Of a stretch of 64,000 bases of DNA, positions 50,721 to 62,858 are shown in pieces. Position 1 is the first letter of the stretch. Each line of letters starts with the position of its first letter. This DNA comes from Escarpia spicata. Its lineage: Eukaryota > Annelida > Polychaeta > Sabellida > Siboglinidae. The stretch spans positions 37,296,908-37,360,907 of the forward strand of contig OZ023216.1 of the NCBI GenBank assembly GCA_963995525.1, read 5' to 3'. The notes beneath the pieces were generated by a model. The model saw only the letters and a list, made by a program, of their open reading frames with translations. It ran no database searches and was not told the DNA's origin. The translations under genes were made by a program, and so were the position numbers.

Positions 50721-53151
50721 ATGTCTGGTATGCGGGATGCAGAGAAGTTGGCGAAATTGCAGGAGATCATAGAGAAGAGACTTTCAGAACATCCAACTTC
50801 AACCCACAGGATGGAGGACACGTGCAAGCCCATCCCCAACACAGTGACGGAATATCATGGGTTCTATTGGGAATGCTACAAACGTTTCATAATGAATATG
50901 GACAGGTTGACGTCCACCTCATCATCACCATCTGATGCCTCAACACCCCAACGTACGAGCCGCATAACTTCCACAGAAGGTGATAAAATCATCTTCAAGT
51001 CGGACCGTATTTTCTGTGGATCAGAGGGTCGTTAGACGGTAAAAGTGAAAGGCACATGGACCAGACAAGGCATGAGTCAGTTTGAATTTGATGAATGTAA
51101 GACTGTGGCGACGATGGCAGAAATAAAACAAGATGATAAGTTCCTCACAAGAATACGATATGTTTGCTTGTGAAGCCAAGTTCCACAAGAATTGCCGCAT
51201 GAACTATATGCAAAAACCAGAGAAATGGCGAAGTACAGATGAAGAGGCACGTGTTAACCAGTTCAACTTGATGGAAGCCCATGAAAAGGGATTTGACATA
51301 GTCTGTTGCATGGTGGAGAAGGATGTCCTGCATGATCAGAAGATGGTGAAATTGGCTGACCTGCAACAGGTGTACATATCCAGCCTAGAGAACACATAGC
51401 ATAGTAATCCTGACTTCCGGAGTGAGAAATTAAAACTCAAACTTGAAACCCATGAACCCTTCAAAGGCAGACTGTCCTTCTGCGATATGGGGAAGTTCCA
51501 GTCAAGCGTAGTCTATGTTTCACAGATTGACATCAACACAGCCGTGAAACATGCCTTCCAGTTGGGATAAACTGATGTTATCAAGACCACTGGTACACAT
51601 CTTCGACAGATTATCCAGGATGGGTTTGCTGAAGCACCTGATCTTAAATGGCCACCAACTCCCCGTGATTGACACTGTCGTACCAGACACACTCCACAAA
51701 TGTTTATGTTATGTCATAAGTGGGATGACAGCTCTCACATCATCCCGCACACAGAGACTTGTTCTCTCAATTGGTCAGGACATCTGTCGGGCAACAACCA
51801 ATGGATCGTGGAAGCTGCCAAAACACATCTTCATGAGCATCTCCATGCGTCATATGTTCAAATGTAAAAAGCTCGTAATTCTCCTGAATGGAGTGGGACA
51901 GTGTGAAAGCTACTCCTTTTCATTGGAGCTGGAGACAGCGCTAGCTGAACCTGTTATGCAGTCGTCCACTCTTTTCTCCAACCAGAATGTCAGGTCACCA
52001 CCAGGACCAACGGTATTCCATTCAGAATATCGAACACCTTCTGAATGACCTCACAGAACAAGGATAGGATCAGTTCACACAGCTCATGGCATCATGGTAC
52101 AGGAAGTTGGCAGTGATGATCATTCTGCGGAATCTGGTGACTGTCCTGAGACACCATCTCAAACAAGGAAAAAGGAGAGGTCGCTGAACCTGAAGGAGTC
52201 GGCCACACTAGAGAGAAGCTGATTCTGAAAGGAGAGTCAACCAAGAGGCCACCTGATTGGAAATCATCCTTGTCCAATGGTGAAAACAAGTGTCAGTTCA
52301 TCAAATTGCTTCTGAAGCTGAGGCAGAGTGATGGGTACGCATCAAAACTGCATGGAAGACAAGTGATCTTCATATATGAGGAGAATGCCACTCTGCTGAC
52401 TTCCAAAGATGGCCGGACGACAGTAACCCATGAACTGCCCCTCCTGAAGTCATCAGAGGAAACTGACTCAAGAGTTATTCTCTATGTTAATTACGTGAGG
52501 AGTAGGAATTACCGATTCGTTCGTGTGAAGAGCCCAGATTCAGACATCTTCTTCGTTCTTCTGCACTATGCTGCATCAATTGGAGACATCACCATCTTGT
52601 TTGACACTGGTGTAGGAAATAAGCAAACATTGATTGATGTCAGCAAACTAGGAGTTGATCTCGGCCAAGACAAATGTACGGTTCTGATTGCTTTCAGTAG
52701 ATGTGACAGCACTAGTGCTTTCCGAGGGATTGGCAAACTCAAACCAGTGAAACCTCTACTGAATATTCCTAAATACATTAATGTACTCAAGAAGCTGGGA
52801 GATACATGGAACCTACCTGAAGAAAAGATTGATAAGCTGGACAGCTTCACTTGGGCTGTGTATGGTAGAGCATCAAAGGTGTCAAAAGTTGATGACTTCA
52901 GGCTAATTCGTATCAATGAGCTGTGTGCCAATGATAACCGTGCTATTCCTTCAGTTGATATTGGCATGGCCAATCTACCATCATGCAATCGCAGTCTCAC
53001 CCAGCATGTCAGAAGAGTCAACTATCAAGTTGGCATATGGAAGAGAGCACATATTCCTGAGCCTGACGTCCCTAAGGTGAGCAGAAACCATGGCTGGAAC
53101 ATCAGTAATGGAAGCATTGAGCCATTCTGGTACGATGAAGATGTGAACTGA
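50721..53151 (+). pseudogene. decayed Academ-like transposase/XPG-nuclease gene of transposon B
   Basis: Segments in order: 50721-51035, with a YWECYKRF motif near residue 50; 51133-51399, with a second His/Cys motif (ACEAKFHKNCRMNY); and 51551-52048, with GQDICRATTNGSWKLPKH and LLNGVGQCESYSF, both family-typical. Last is an uninterrupted 52270-53151 segment with XPG/FEN-like residues: EETD at 63-66, DSD at 90-92, RCD at 144-146 and GIGK at 153-156. It ends with QHVRRVNYQVGIWKRA and HGWNISNGSIEPFW. Stops near 51034, 51397, 52046 and 52220 break the gene. Compared with A it lacks a recognisable NRDTKT block and ends in a different, cysteine-poor tail, so the two are not recent copies of one another. 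Confidence 0.75.
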
Positions 53152-53687
53152 CTGATATAGCTCAGGTAGACACCGACCACACTGATAGTGATGACGAGTC
53201 TGACATGAACATGTCTGATGGGATGGAACTACATGCTGACAAGGACAGTGGTTATGACTGAGCATAAAAATTTGATTAGTTAAGTAGCTATCAATGTTTG
53301 GGAAGTGTCTGTACATCAGCCTAGATACTGTATGCCATTGCATACAATTAAGATGTGAATAACTTTTTGGCATCTAACTACATTTTATTTTATCAATGGC
53401 TAGCATCTAATTGAATGTATTACATACGTAATTCACTTTAAACTTAATTATAATATTTTGAGATACTGGCTTTCGATTTGTCTGTGCTGTTGACATTTGT
53501 CACATCTTAATTCACGAGTTTTGGATACCACATTAAGCTAATATACATGTACATTATATTAAATATGTAGTGCTTTGTTTTATGCATCTGAAATTAATAT
53601 GGCGTAAATGTATACCTGAAAACACACACATAATCTAGACAGTTTTGACATGTATGCCATTTATCCATGGTTATATTTGCTTTCGCC

Positions 53688-54254
53688 ACTTGATCCGCGA
53701 CACTACAGTTATCTTTGAAGCATCATAACTAATTCATTTGTAATGACAGAAAGACAATTCTGGTATCAAATGAAAGATATGATGCTGCAGAGTGTTATGC
53801 ATTATTATTTTTATCTTAAAGAGGCCATAGGATCAAAGGAAATTTATATATTTGACAAAAATAATGATGTCATCTATGCGGTCACGAGTGAGAATGGGGT
53901 ATAGTTATTCTATGCTAATTAGGGCACATGCCATAATAGTAGATATCTATTGAATGCTATTATAATGATCAGCAAATGAAAACCGTCAATTTGACATATT
54001 ACAAGTACATATTGAGACATATATGACTATACAATGACGATTGTGGTGTGGGTGATTAAATATCACGCGACATTGATGAGAAATACGATATTTCAGGGTA
54101 CCATCCAAGATAGGCTGGAAATGGGTAGTGAGACCCAACTTTTTCACTGTTACCACTTGAAATCATCTTCAAGGGACCCCAAAGCTTTAAAAAAACATGG
54201 GTTGGTAGAGTTGTGGGGGGGGGTGCACGAGGGGCATATCTGGCCCATGGCCTA
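53688..54254 (-). repeat. right terminal inverted repeat of transposon B
   Basis: This is the reverse complement of 49695-50241. It ends in TGGCCCATGGCCTA followed by the TTA duplication. Confidence 0.88.
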
Positions 54255-54257
54255 TTA

Positions 54258-55804
54258 CAATATCAGTGTCAACCACGCGATCCTTCCCAGGCGTTGTCAT
54301 GGAAACGCGACCATCCATACTCGACATTATGACAGTGTCCTATATTGGTGCAGTGTGCGTTGAGCCGGTTCTCGCGGGCGACAAACAAAACGAGTAGGAT
54401 AGACTGGGACAACGCGGCCCCCTGAGGTTACCAACCATAAGACTATACTAACATGTATTTTAAAGTGTTCATACATCATATGTGTTAGCAATAGGGAAAC
54501 TAATTTGAATAAATATACAAACCAGATGAGTTGTATATGCAAAGATTTTGGGACATTCAGAATTAAAATTTGGCGTACGTGTCTTACCCCAAGGGACCGC
54601 AGCCTACACTACCAATGACCGCGCACTATATAGAACCAATTATGTTGTGGGGAACTCGTGAGTAGTTCTATAAAGCATTCCAACGGGGCCAGATGTATAA
54701 TGTTTGTGTTCCCGTTGATAACCATGTTAAGTTTTTATACTGGTTGTAAACCAGAAATGACCTCATTACACATCCTGTAATTCCCCGGCTGATTGTGTAT
54801 GCGTTTTGCGTTAAACATTTTAGGGCCTACTGCTACGTCGTAGTTTTATTGTATTGTATTTCGTCGTTTTTATTTTCTTAGCTATCATTTCTACATTGCT
54901 AATTTGGTGGTTGTGAGAATCGGTGACATGACGCACAATTTTATGGACGGATGCGTTGCATTTCAAAGAACAGTAATGTAATAGAGGTGATTTCACGCAC
55001 GGTTGGAAACCAGACGGTTGGGCAGCGGAAAGGTGAAGGTTCACTTATCTCAGTGTAAATGGAACAAATTATTGCCAGATGTTACTTGACTCTGATCAAC
55101 GCACGATGACCGGGGGTGGGGATTAGACTCAATGGCGTATCCCCGTGAAACTTTAAGCCAAGACCTCCGTTCGGTTGTTTTTTTCCGTGACTAACCAGTT
55201 GCTGCGTAGTCGGTGACTATATCCCCGTTCCATTGCGTTCTCTTCAACATCACAAATGCACACACATACGCACGCACGCACACACACACACACGCATTAG
55301 AGATCACCAAATTATCGTCATCAAATTATACAGTTTAGTGTTCGACCGAGTCAACATGGTATGTACTCCCCGTCAATTGTCGCCCAATCAAACCGGATGA
55401 TGTCATCACACAAGTCATGGACTCATGTCTGACTCTCTATCGACGTCCCCCAAACCAGCTCTACGAGCGTGTTTGCAAACGAACGTGTGCACTGTAAGAC
55501 TGCATCTAAATCTCTTGGAAAGGCCGAGCGAGAATATATGGGAAGCTGTGAGATGGAAAAAGCAGAGTACAGCATCATATATATTACACTAGGAAGTTAT
55601 GCATACACGAATAGCATGATTAGATCTCAAAGCAAATGAGGTTAAATGTCATCATTAAGAAGAGCAAACGTTAAAGGTGCACTAGCCGAAACCGAAAAAT
55701 CAGTCACACGCAGCAGCATTTTAAGCCGTAACACCGCATGAACACAACATTGACTGAAATCCAAGGGGCTATACTGCTGACCTCTCTGCACAGCCTATTA
55801 TTAT
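54258..55804. other. no gene recognised
   Basis: Mixed-composition flank with a CACACG/CACGCA microsatellite at about 55258-55296. No exon is supported. Confidence 0.4.
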
Positions 55805-56732
55805 ATGGAAAACATTTATTATTATATGGAATCTACATATCCTGCCCAAACGTTGTGTGAGAGCATTTTGAAACAATATCCTACTCAGTTGAGACATTCA
55901 AAGATAGCATCAAGCAGGATCGTATATAACGCACCTCTAAGTGAGGAACGTGCCGTATGGCGGGCTACCTTCGATGAGAAATCGGCAGAAGAGACAGCAC
56001 TTATGGTACTGTAGAGTACACAGCAACACTTACTACATGCTATAGCAGCAGTGACCTTGGTAACAGGGCAAGGAGAGACACCACCAGAGCTGATGGATGT
56101 CTTCAAAGTGTTATGCACCGGTTTCAGTGTGTCATCATCTAGCGAAAGAATTGAAGGACTTTTAATGTCAACGTCGTGTTCGCAAATACAAGAGGTCGAA
56201 CAAAAGCGTCCAAACACCTTTGAATGATACTGAGATTCAGGAGTATGACAGGTAGCAGAACATTTCTGGAAGTCATCAACCGCTTCGGCCATGCTATCAG
56301 TTATAACGTAGAAGAAGCGTTTGAAACTGACTTAGCCACACATGTGTCAGACAAGAATTGTACAACACCAGATGGCATACATAAAGTCGCTGGTACACAG
56401 GAGTAGAACTGGATAACTACGATGAGAGTAAGAAGACATTGTCTAGCGGTGATACTCCTCATGATACCGTAGGCACATCTTACCAAAACATCGAAGACGA
56501 AACCTATTTTCAATCCAAAGATATGATGGAAAGACAAATGTTGATCCTTCTACCTGAGACCCTGCTTCCCAACACGAAAACATCTAAACGCTCATTCCGT
56601 GTGAAAGAGACCACCTTGGTGCCTTATTGGAAGGAATCAAATATCACAGTATACCATTATGACGTTTTTGATATGTCAAGACCACCTGATTTATATGTAT
56701 CGGTGGTGGCTACGCGCTCTTTTTACTCCTAA
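55805..56732 (+). pseudogene. fragment of a third Academ-like transposon gene
   Basis: Broken frames give, in order, a segment around LSEERAVWRATFDEKSAEE, a middle with INRFGHAISYN (compare LLNGVGQCESYSF in transposon B), and a DNYDES..LSSGDTPHDTVG region near 56410-56470. The last matches the DNxD...LSGxxTxH motif of these transposase proteins and probably holds catalytic Asp residues. FRVKETTLVPYWKES follows. Terminal repeats and an XPG part were not found, so the copy is truncated. Family membership is inferred from motif order. Confidence 0.5.
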
Positions 56733-58409
56733 TATTGAAACAGTTGAATACGATGTAACGCGAAACAACTTACGGCACAAATTCTGAGAAATCTTCCAAG
56801 TAGAATTTAAAAAAAATGTATATTTGGATTCTACGGTAATTTCTACCCCAGAAACAACCCTCAGACCTTTTGACAAATAAAACCCTCCTGGTTCTTGGAC
56901 TACACTAACATGCCCCCTCGTGTAGACCGCCTGTGGCGCGTGCCATCCACCGTCGTTCCTTTCACCCACATAACGCACCTCGCGTACCAGGGGGCGCTGA
57001 TCTGATGGTTACACCAGTCTCAACAGTGTAGTCAAGCTACCGCCCCTGGCTTGCGAGGATGACATGATGAATTCGTCACCCGGTGGTCGACGTGACAAAT
57101 TGACAATCGGTGATCTACACGATACTTCACCGTGACCGCCAGCAGGGGCATTAGGTGCGGTGTCTAACTATCTACCCCAGGCGGTAATCATTTCGGAACC
57201 CATCGCCTCAACGCCACGCTGAGCTAATAGGTATTAACCAGTGTCACGGGCATAGAATGTCCCGTGTCAGTAGTAGACATTAGGGGGTTAGGACACTGTT
57301 AGACTTCCTGCTTGGTTACACGAAAAAAAGTGCAGTATATTTTTTCGAAATGACTTTTTACAATATTCACTTGCTCTGACATAAGTGCATTTGAGTAGTT
57401 AGATTTCTAGATGTGATTGTAGTAGCTGTTGACAGTAAAATGGTGTCTTTTTAGCTGATTTTATTAAGCGGAAGGGTATCTGGCAGCAATTTGGCTAGTT
57501 GACACTTTAGCCGGATTACTGCCTGCATCCATTTGTAAATATTGACGGGTGTCATACGTACAGGCATTTTGCAAGAGCTAGAGATACTAGATTTTGACTA
57601 AACTCGACCAGCATGTCAATGAGATGATAATAACAGCAAGTGTGAAGTTTAAGAAACTGTATAGGTCACGTTTCATAATCACACAAAACATTAACATGGT
57701 CGCCAATGGGAAACTGACAGTGTGCTGACCCCGTTACTACCGAGATGGTCTGCTCTAATAATACGTGTAAGTTCAAAACTTGTTTTTTGTTAGAAGATAT
57801 AATATAAATATTGCATAACTTATGAAAGTATTTTTTGGATGTATCTCTCGGTGTCCTGGATTACAGGCAAATCTCAAAGAATTTCGCTGAAAATCCTTCC
57901 CGTTTTCGAAACAGCGCGACACCACGGGAGACGTGCCGAGACTCTGAAGTTCCGGCGAAAAATCTCCAACAGCACCCCCTCCCCGTCTTCCAAATAGGCA
58001 AAACTTGGCGTATCTAGGATATCGGAAAGAGGCAAAACGCCGGCCAAACTTAGTCACCCATTCCTGGGCCATTAGTTTGGCTAAAAATGTATAGTAGCGG
58101 AATAGTTTATGTAGAAACAGTTTTAGAAATATGCCAAGGGGAAACATTAACCAGGCCATTACATGGTATTACACGAAGTAGTTTTATATGGTCATGGAAA
58201 ACAAAAAGTCGGAACTATTAACTTCTGTCGAATAAAAGGGGTTATTTAGTTTATTTAACTAATGAAATTGATACATAACTAGATAAATATTATCCGGGAA
58301 TAACTTTTGCGCATAGGCCTACATGTTAATGTGCTTACATATTTCCTACATACGCCCTAGATCACGTTTCTGTAAAAGCAAACATACCGTTTATTAGTGA
58401 CTTAGTCTG
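56733..58409. other. no gene recognised
   Basis: No coding exon is supported. A CTCF-like motif at 56986 is listed separately. Frames such as 57773-58159 (-) show no domain. Confidence 0.4.
56986..56999 (+). promoter_or_regulatory. CTCF-like core motif
   Basis: ACCAGGGGGCGCTG is identical to the strongest part of the CTCF consensus. A weaker relative, GCCAGCAGGGGCA, follows at about 57138. Function is unproven. Confidence 0.35.
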
Positions 58410-58485
58410 TTCCGAAATCAGCCAGGATGGTAATTATTAACGGGAAGTTCGCTGAACTGGTTGTCTTAAATATGGGAATACCGCG
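58410..58485 (+). repeat. dispersed repeat copy 3 (GGCAGTTCGCTGAA family)
   Basis: AATCAGCCAGGATGGTAATT, ATTAACGGGAAGTTCGCTGA and ACTGGTTGTCTTAAATATG form the best-preserved copy of the block also at 10240 and 41415. Confidence 0.55.
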
Positions 58486-58756
58486 ACCGCGCTGATTAAT
58501 ACATCCGGCGTTCATTATATTGCCAATATAATTAGTTACAGCCTGACCGTTTTATGTACATTTTGCGAAAGAAACATTTGATTACTGAGCATTGTTTCGG
58601 TTGTGGAGTAGCCTTTACTTTCAACATATAATAATTAATATAAACCCGAGGAACAGAGAATTTCCCTTTAACGGGGAAGATTTGTGGACAGTTCCACTGC
58701 CAGTCTTCCCACCGACATTGAGGGTAACCATTAGCTACACCACTAACCACGCATCC

Positions 58757-59503
58757 CGGTGTAAAGGTATAATATTGCCCCCAGTATAATTCCCCCGGCA
58801 ATGTTATACCGGTATAAAACTGCCGGGAGGGCAATCTTATACCGGTATAATGCTGCCTCCCCAGCATAAGATTGCCCCCTATAAACCCCATGCTAAATTG
58901 GCACAGTGCGTTAATTGTACTTTTTTAATCAATACATGGCAGTTATATAACCATTTATTCAACATAATGTATGTATACATATATTTACCATTGAACTATT
59001 TCATATAATTGAAATACACAGAATCACACATATAGACATATATGCATACATTTTTGAATTTGTTCACCAAGTTCATAGCATGACTGGTAGCTGGCTCATA
59101 ATGGTGGTGGACGTTCTGGATCTCGTCACCAGACATAAGTGGCTTATATATGGTAGCCACTTTTGCGACAGGCCACACAAATAAAATAACTGCTCGAAAT
59201 ACACAAACAACACTTCACGTATATTATATTTAATATACTATATTTATTCAAAAACCGATTGATTGTGTCATTATTCATATTTTATTACACCACGTGCATA
59301 CATCAGTGCAAACATAACAATTAGTCGCTAATCATCACGTACTGTTAAACATGGGGGTGGCTATTTTATACTGGAGGGGGCAATATAATACCGGTATATT
59401 ATTGCTCCTGGGGCAGTTTTATACTAGTATAGTATTGCCCCCCATGCAGGTTCGTTCCGAAATAATATTGCCGGGGCAATTTCATGCCGGTACACCGGGA
59501 CAC
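58757..59503. mobile_element. inverted-repeat element packed with ATACCGGTAT palindromes
   Basis: Both ends read TCCCGGTGTA inward. Each terminal ~130 bp is filled with variants of GGGGGCAAT..TATACCGGTATA..ATTGCCCCC, each itself palindromic. Between them (58880-59340) lies ordinary AT-rich sequence. Subterminal clusters of short inverted motifs are typical of transposase-binding regions in DNA transposons, so a non-autonomous element is the likeliest reading. No clean target duplication was found. Confidence 0.6.
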
Positions 59504-60300
59504 GAATAAACTAATCATCAACATCCGGCTCAGAGGCGTCATATTACGATAGGCTATCCCTGCTATTGTACGTGCCAGTGCCAATGTAATTCAACATAAT
59601 TGCACATAAAAACAGCGTTCCAAAAGACTAGCGTCCCGGATAACGTATCTAGCAAGTGCAACCTCGGAAGGGCGGAGGTCCCCACTGTGTATTACGTTGT
59701 GACATTGTAACAGAATACGTTATCGCTATCGCTCCATTAGCTAGCAATTTGACATAGTAACAATAATGTGTACAGTCTGCTTTAAAATGCTTACTTTTTA
59801 ATCGTCTAAAGAAACTATTTTGGTCGTTACATGGCATTGCAGCGTAGCCTTTCCCCAAATATATACTCATGATCTACAACTGTATCTGGCTAGGTTAGGT
59901 TTCCTTTTAGCTGATTCGGTGACATGTAAGCACTCGCACGAAAAATGGCAAACTTGACATGTAAACAAATCGGCCATGAATCCGAGTATTAATTTCACCA
60001 AAACAAAATTAAAAATACTCACAAACGAACGGTCATAGTGAATACTTAGTAGATTTGCGATTTCGTGAATTTTTTTTTAAACGAGATGAGCAAAGACATC
60101 GAACCGAGGGAAGCGTCGATCGGAGTCGGTGTCAATTATTTTTAGGAAAGAATTAATCAAAACAAACTGAACTTAGTTTGAAATGACACCAGCGAAATCA
60201 TTAATTCTGGAGGGACCTGTGCAGCTAGACGTGGACTGTGAGTTAAGTTATCGTTATGTATATTTAATTGTTATCAAAGCAAGTAACTATGCACTCGCTT
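59504..60300. other. no gene recognised
   Basis: No exon, RNA gene or repeat could be supported in this stretch. Confidence 0.4.
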
Positions 60301-60304
60301 CTTC

Positions 60305-60620
60305 TTCTATGCGCCATGTCTGTCACTGGCGATCATGGCTCTCCAAACCGCACGGTCGTGTGTATCAGTTCTTTTGTGCTCCTTCCACACTATGTTGACA
60401 GACTATCTATTATTTTTATTCTCTGGCGTCCTCTGGACCTTTTTCCTTCTATCTTTCCTGTTATTACTATATGTTCTAACATTTCTTTCTCGTGACATGG
60501 CCTATAAATCGTGCTTGTTGTGTTCTATCTTTGTTGATGATCTTTCTTTTGATTTGGCTGTCCTAAGGATGACTTCATTGCATTGTTTTGCAGTCCATGG
60601 CACTTAAGAACCACATTTCA
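60305..60620 (-). mobile_element. LINE 3'-end fragment (RT-ORF C-terminus)
   Basis: On the - strand, broken frames give LEHIVITGKIEGKRSRGRQR followed by IKIIDSLS. About 70 bp later comes DRAVWRAMIASDRHGA, ending in a stop and an AAGAAGAAG tail. The pair GKIEGKRxRGRQR...DRxxWRxMIA is the hallmark C-terminus of one abundant group of invertebrate LINEs. The fragment is severely 5' truncated. Confidence 0.8.
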
Positions 60621-61479
60621 GTTCAGGTTATTGTCCATGATTCACATCCATATAGCAATATGGGCTCTATGTAGCATTGCAGTACACGTTTTCACACTTC
60701 AATTGATATATTTTTGTTTGTTAAAATGTTTTTCATGTTGTGAAAAGCTGTTTTGGCATGTACAATTCGTCTCTTGATCTCATCGTTGCATCTGCCGTCG
60801 TTTATATAACACAAACAAGACTGGCAAATTCAAAGCAAATACAGAATGGAAGTATCAAGCAGACGGACTGCGTTGAAACAGTGATACGCATACATTGCCT
60901 CATATCTGCCTCCTTTAATCTATCGAAAATCACGTTAATTGAACTTTATATTTTAAGTTATAGATATACATGTAGACTTAATCCAAATTGGTTTAACAAA
61001 TTGTGTGTAGGGCCTACCATAGTTTTGTTAACATCATCGACATAATCTACGCTGATCGTTAATGAGATAATCTGCGAAAGTGTGAACAGCCTTAGATTTT
61101 AATATAAAGACTTCAGAGCTAGAACGCCTCAGTAGTGCTGTATGTTCCAATACACCACTCATCCTTGTCATTTCTTGCCCAGTCTAAAATAATTAACTAG
61201 TTCTCACGACAACTTCAACAAAACAGAATAACAAATAAGATTGCATGTCGTAACGGATAAGCCTACAATACAGATTTCGTTTTTTGGGTAAAATAACTAT
61301 AAAACAAGACGAGCGAACAACTGAATTGTGGAAACTGTGTTAAGTGGTCCTGTAGGATTACACACTGGCAGTCTGTAAATCCGCTGACTGCCAAAGGGTA
61401 GGGTTGCAGACTATAAAAGCCGTAAACGTATCGCATATCTGCTCCGCCATGCCCCCCCCCCCCCACCGCCCGCCTTAGT
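60621..61479. other. no gene recognised
   Basis: Short frames without domains. A poly-C tract sits at 61450-61466, immediately before the GC-rich block. Confidence 0.4.
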
Positions 61480-61866
61480 CATTTGATTCTTCCGCAGCGG
61501 GACCTTTGCATCCTGCCCTGGACGTAACGCGCAGCCCGGCCGGCCGCTTTAGTTGCCGACTGACTGACGCAGCGAACTCACTGTTAATGGAAGAGCTGAA
61601 TTCGGGGAAGTCCGGCCGGGCGGTCTAACAATGGCCGCTTACACTCGTCCGTTCTCGCAGCAGTGCCGAGAATACGACAATTGAGCAGTGCTCACCAACC
61701 CGACTTGGATCTACGAAGAACGTCAGTCGTCGAAATATCCGTGAGAGAAGTCGGCCAAGCAAGCAGCGATATTGTGGTAAATGATCCGGTCGGGCGCCGG
61801 TTATAGGGCTGGCTATACGCATACCCCACACCCATCGGGTTCACAAGTCAACTACGCTAGCTACGG
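61480..61866 (+). promoter_or_regulatory. GC/CpG-rich block, possible promoter and noncoding first exon
   Basis: A locally GC- and CpG-rich stretch (GGCCGGCCGC, GTCCGGCCGGGCGG) stands out from AT-rich surroundings. It ends with CTAGCTACG followed by GTAAGTGATG, a near-consensus 5' splice site at 61867. This looks like a promoter with an untranslated first exon of a + strand gene continuing beyond the window. No coding frame supports it. Confidence 0.35.
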
Positions 61867-62539
61867 TAAGTGATGTGCTTTGTGAAAAGCCTCGATGTGT
61901 CTAAATACAATAATTGATGGTCCGTTATTGTCTTCACTCTTTGTCTGACCATCTGTCAGACCGCATCCAGTTCTCCAGTTAACATACATTTTCAACATCC
62001 ACGCGTCATCTCGAATGTAGGCCTGTGACCACATATAAAACTGAATGATGAAAAGAACGAGAAGATATATTGTCTTGTTTTATTATACTAAATATTACAT
62101 TGACGCGGGAGTCGTACATACGCGACGTCTATAATTCGTACAAGGCAGGGACATTTTTTACAACTTGTTTACGTGTTTAACCATTTCCGCTACCATGGTT
62201 AGGGACACAGGGTTTTAACTATAATACACCCCTATATGTGTGCTGCTTGAGTGGAACTCGAGTGTCTCGCGTGGGCACTTGGTTTGTCATCTCGTCGTAG
62301 CGGCTGCTGCAGCTTCCTCTCGAATCAGGGTCGTTGTTATCAACCCGGTACATCAACTCCAACAAACGTAGCATTGACCTTTGCCCGAGGTGTCCGCGTT
62401 AACCAAATGAAACGCGTTGCCAGATATACCTTCTTGAATATATCCGGATGACCCCGCGAACAGTGCCGCAAATATAGGCAAGGATCGCGGAATGCTTTTT
62501 TTGCTTTTTGGAACTTTATTGAAATGAAATAAGCCCACG
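61867..62539. other. no gene recognised
   Basis: If 61480-61866 is a first exon, this is its intron. No second exon was identified. Confidence 0.35.
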
Positions 62540-62858
62540 TTGTTGTTCTTCTATAGCGCAGCATCCAGTCCTCGGGACTGCTCAAAGCACTTTACTCTCC
62601 CTGACAGACCTGTCCAATCGAACACTATCTCGATTTCTCTGGGAACCATTCAACCGCGTTGCAATTAATGCGCGAAGAATATTCGTACATAAATACCCAC
62701 CACTGTCTATAGCAAGGTACTCATTCATAAAGCTGAGTGAACTGGAGCAACATAGAGTGAACGAAATTGCCCAAGGTTCGACAGGGCAGCACAGAATTCG
62801 AACCCGGGTTCTCTCAGTTGAGAGTCCGATACTGTAGACACTGCGCCATCGCGCTCTT
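62540..62858 (-). mobile_element. tRNA-derived SINE, second well-preserved copy
   Basis: On the - strand: a head with GGCGCAGTGTC (A-box-like) and CCGGGTTCGAATTC (B box). The body holds TTCGTTCACTCTATGTTGCT and TATAGACAGTGGTGGGTATT, and the tail GAGCAGTCCCGAGGACTGGA then TGCTGCGCTATAGAAG. It is collinear with 48222-48541 over the full length. Confidence 0.85.

Larger units (their letters stand above)
49695..54254 (+). mobile_element. Academ-like DNA transposon B with ~550-bp terminal inverted repeats
   Basis: The ends are near-identical: TAGGCCATGGGCCAGATATG at 49695 and its reverse complement ending at 54254. The arms pair from 49695-50241 and 53688-54254, sharing for example the GTGTCGCGGATCAAG block at their inner limits. 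TTA borders both sides (49692-49694 and 54255-54257), a 3-bp duplication like that of transposon A. The first 13 bp of A and B are the same (TAGGCCATGGGCC), although arms and proteins have diverged, so they are sister families. The interior carries one decayed + strand gene with an open XPG-like nuclease segment. Academ assignment is inferred from nuclease plus duplication length. Confidence 0.85.
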
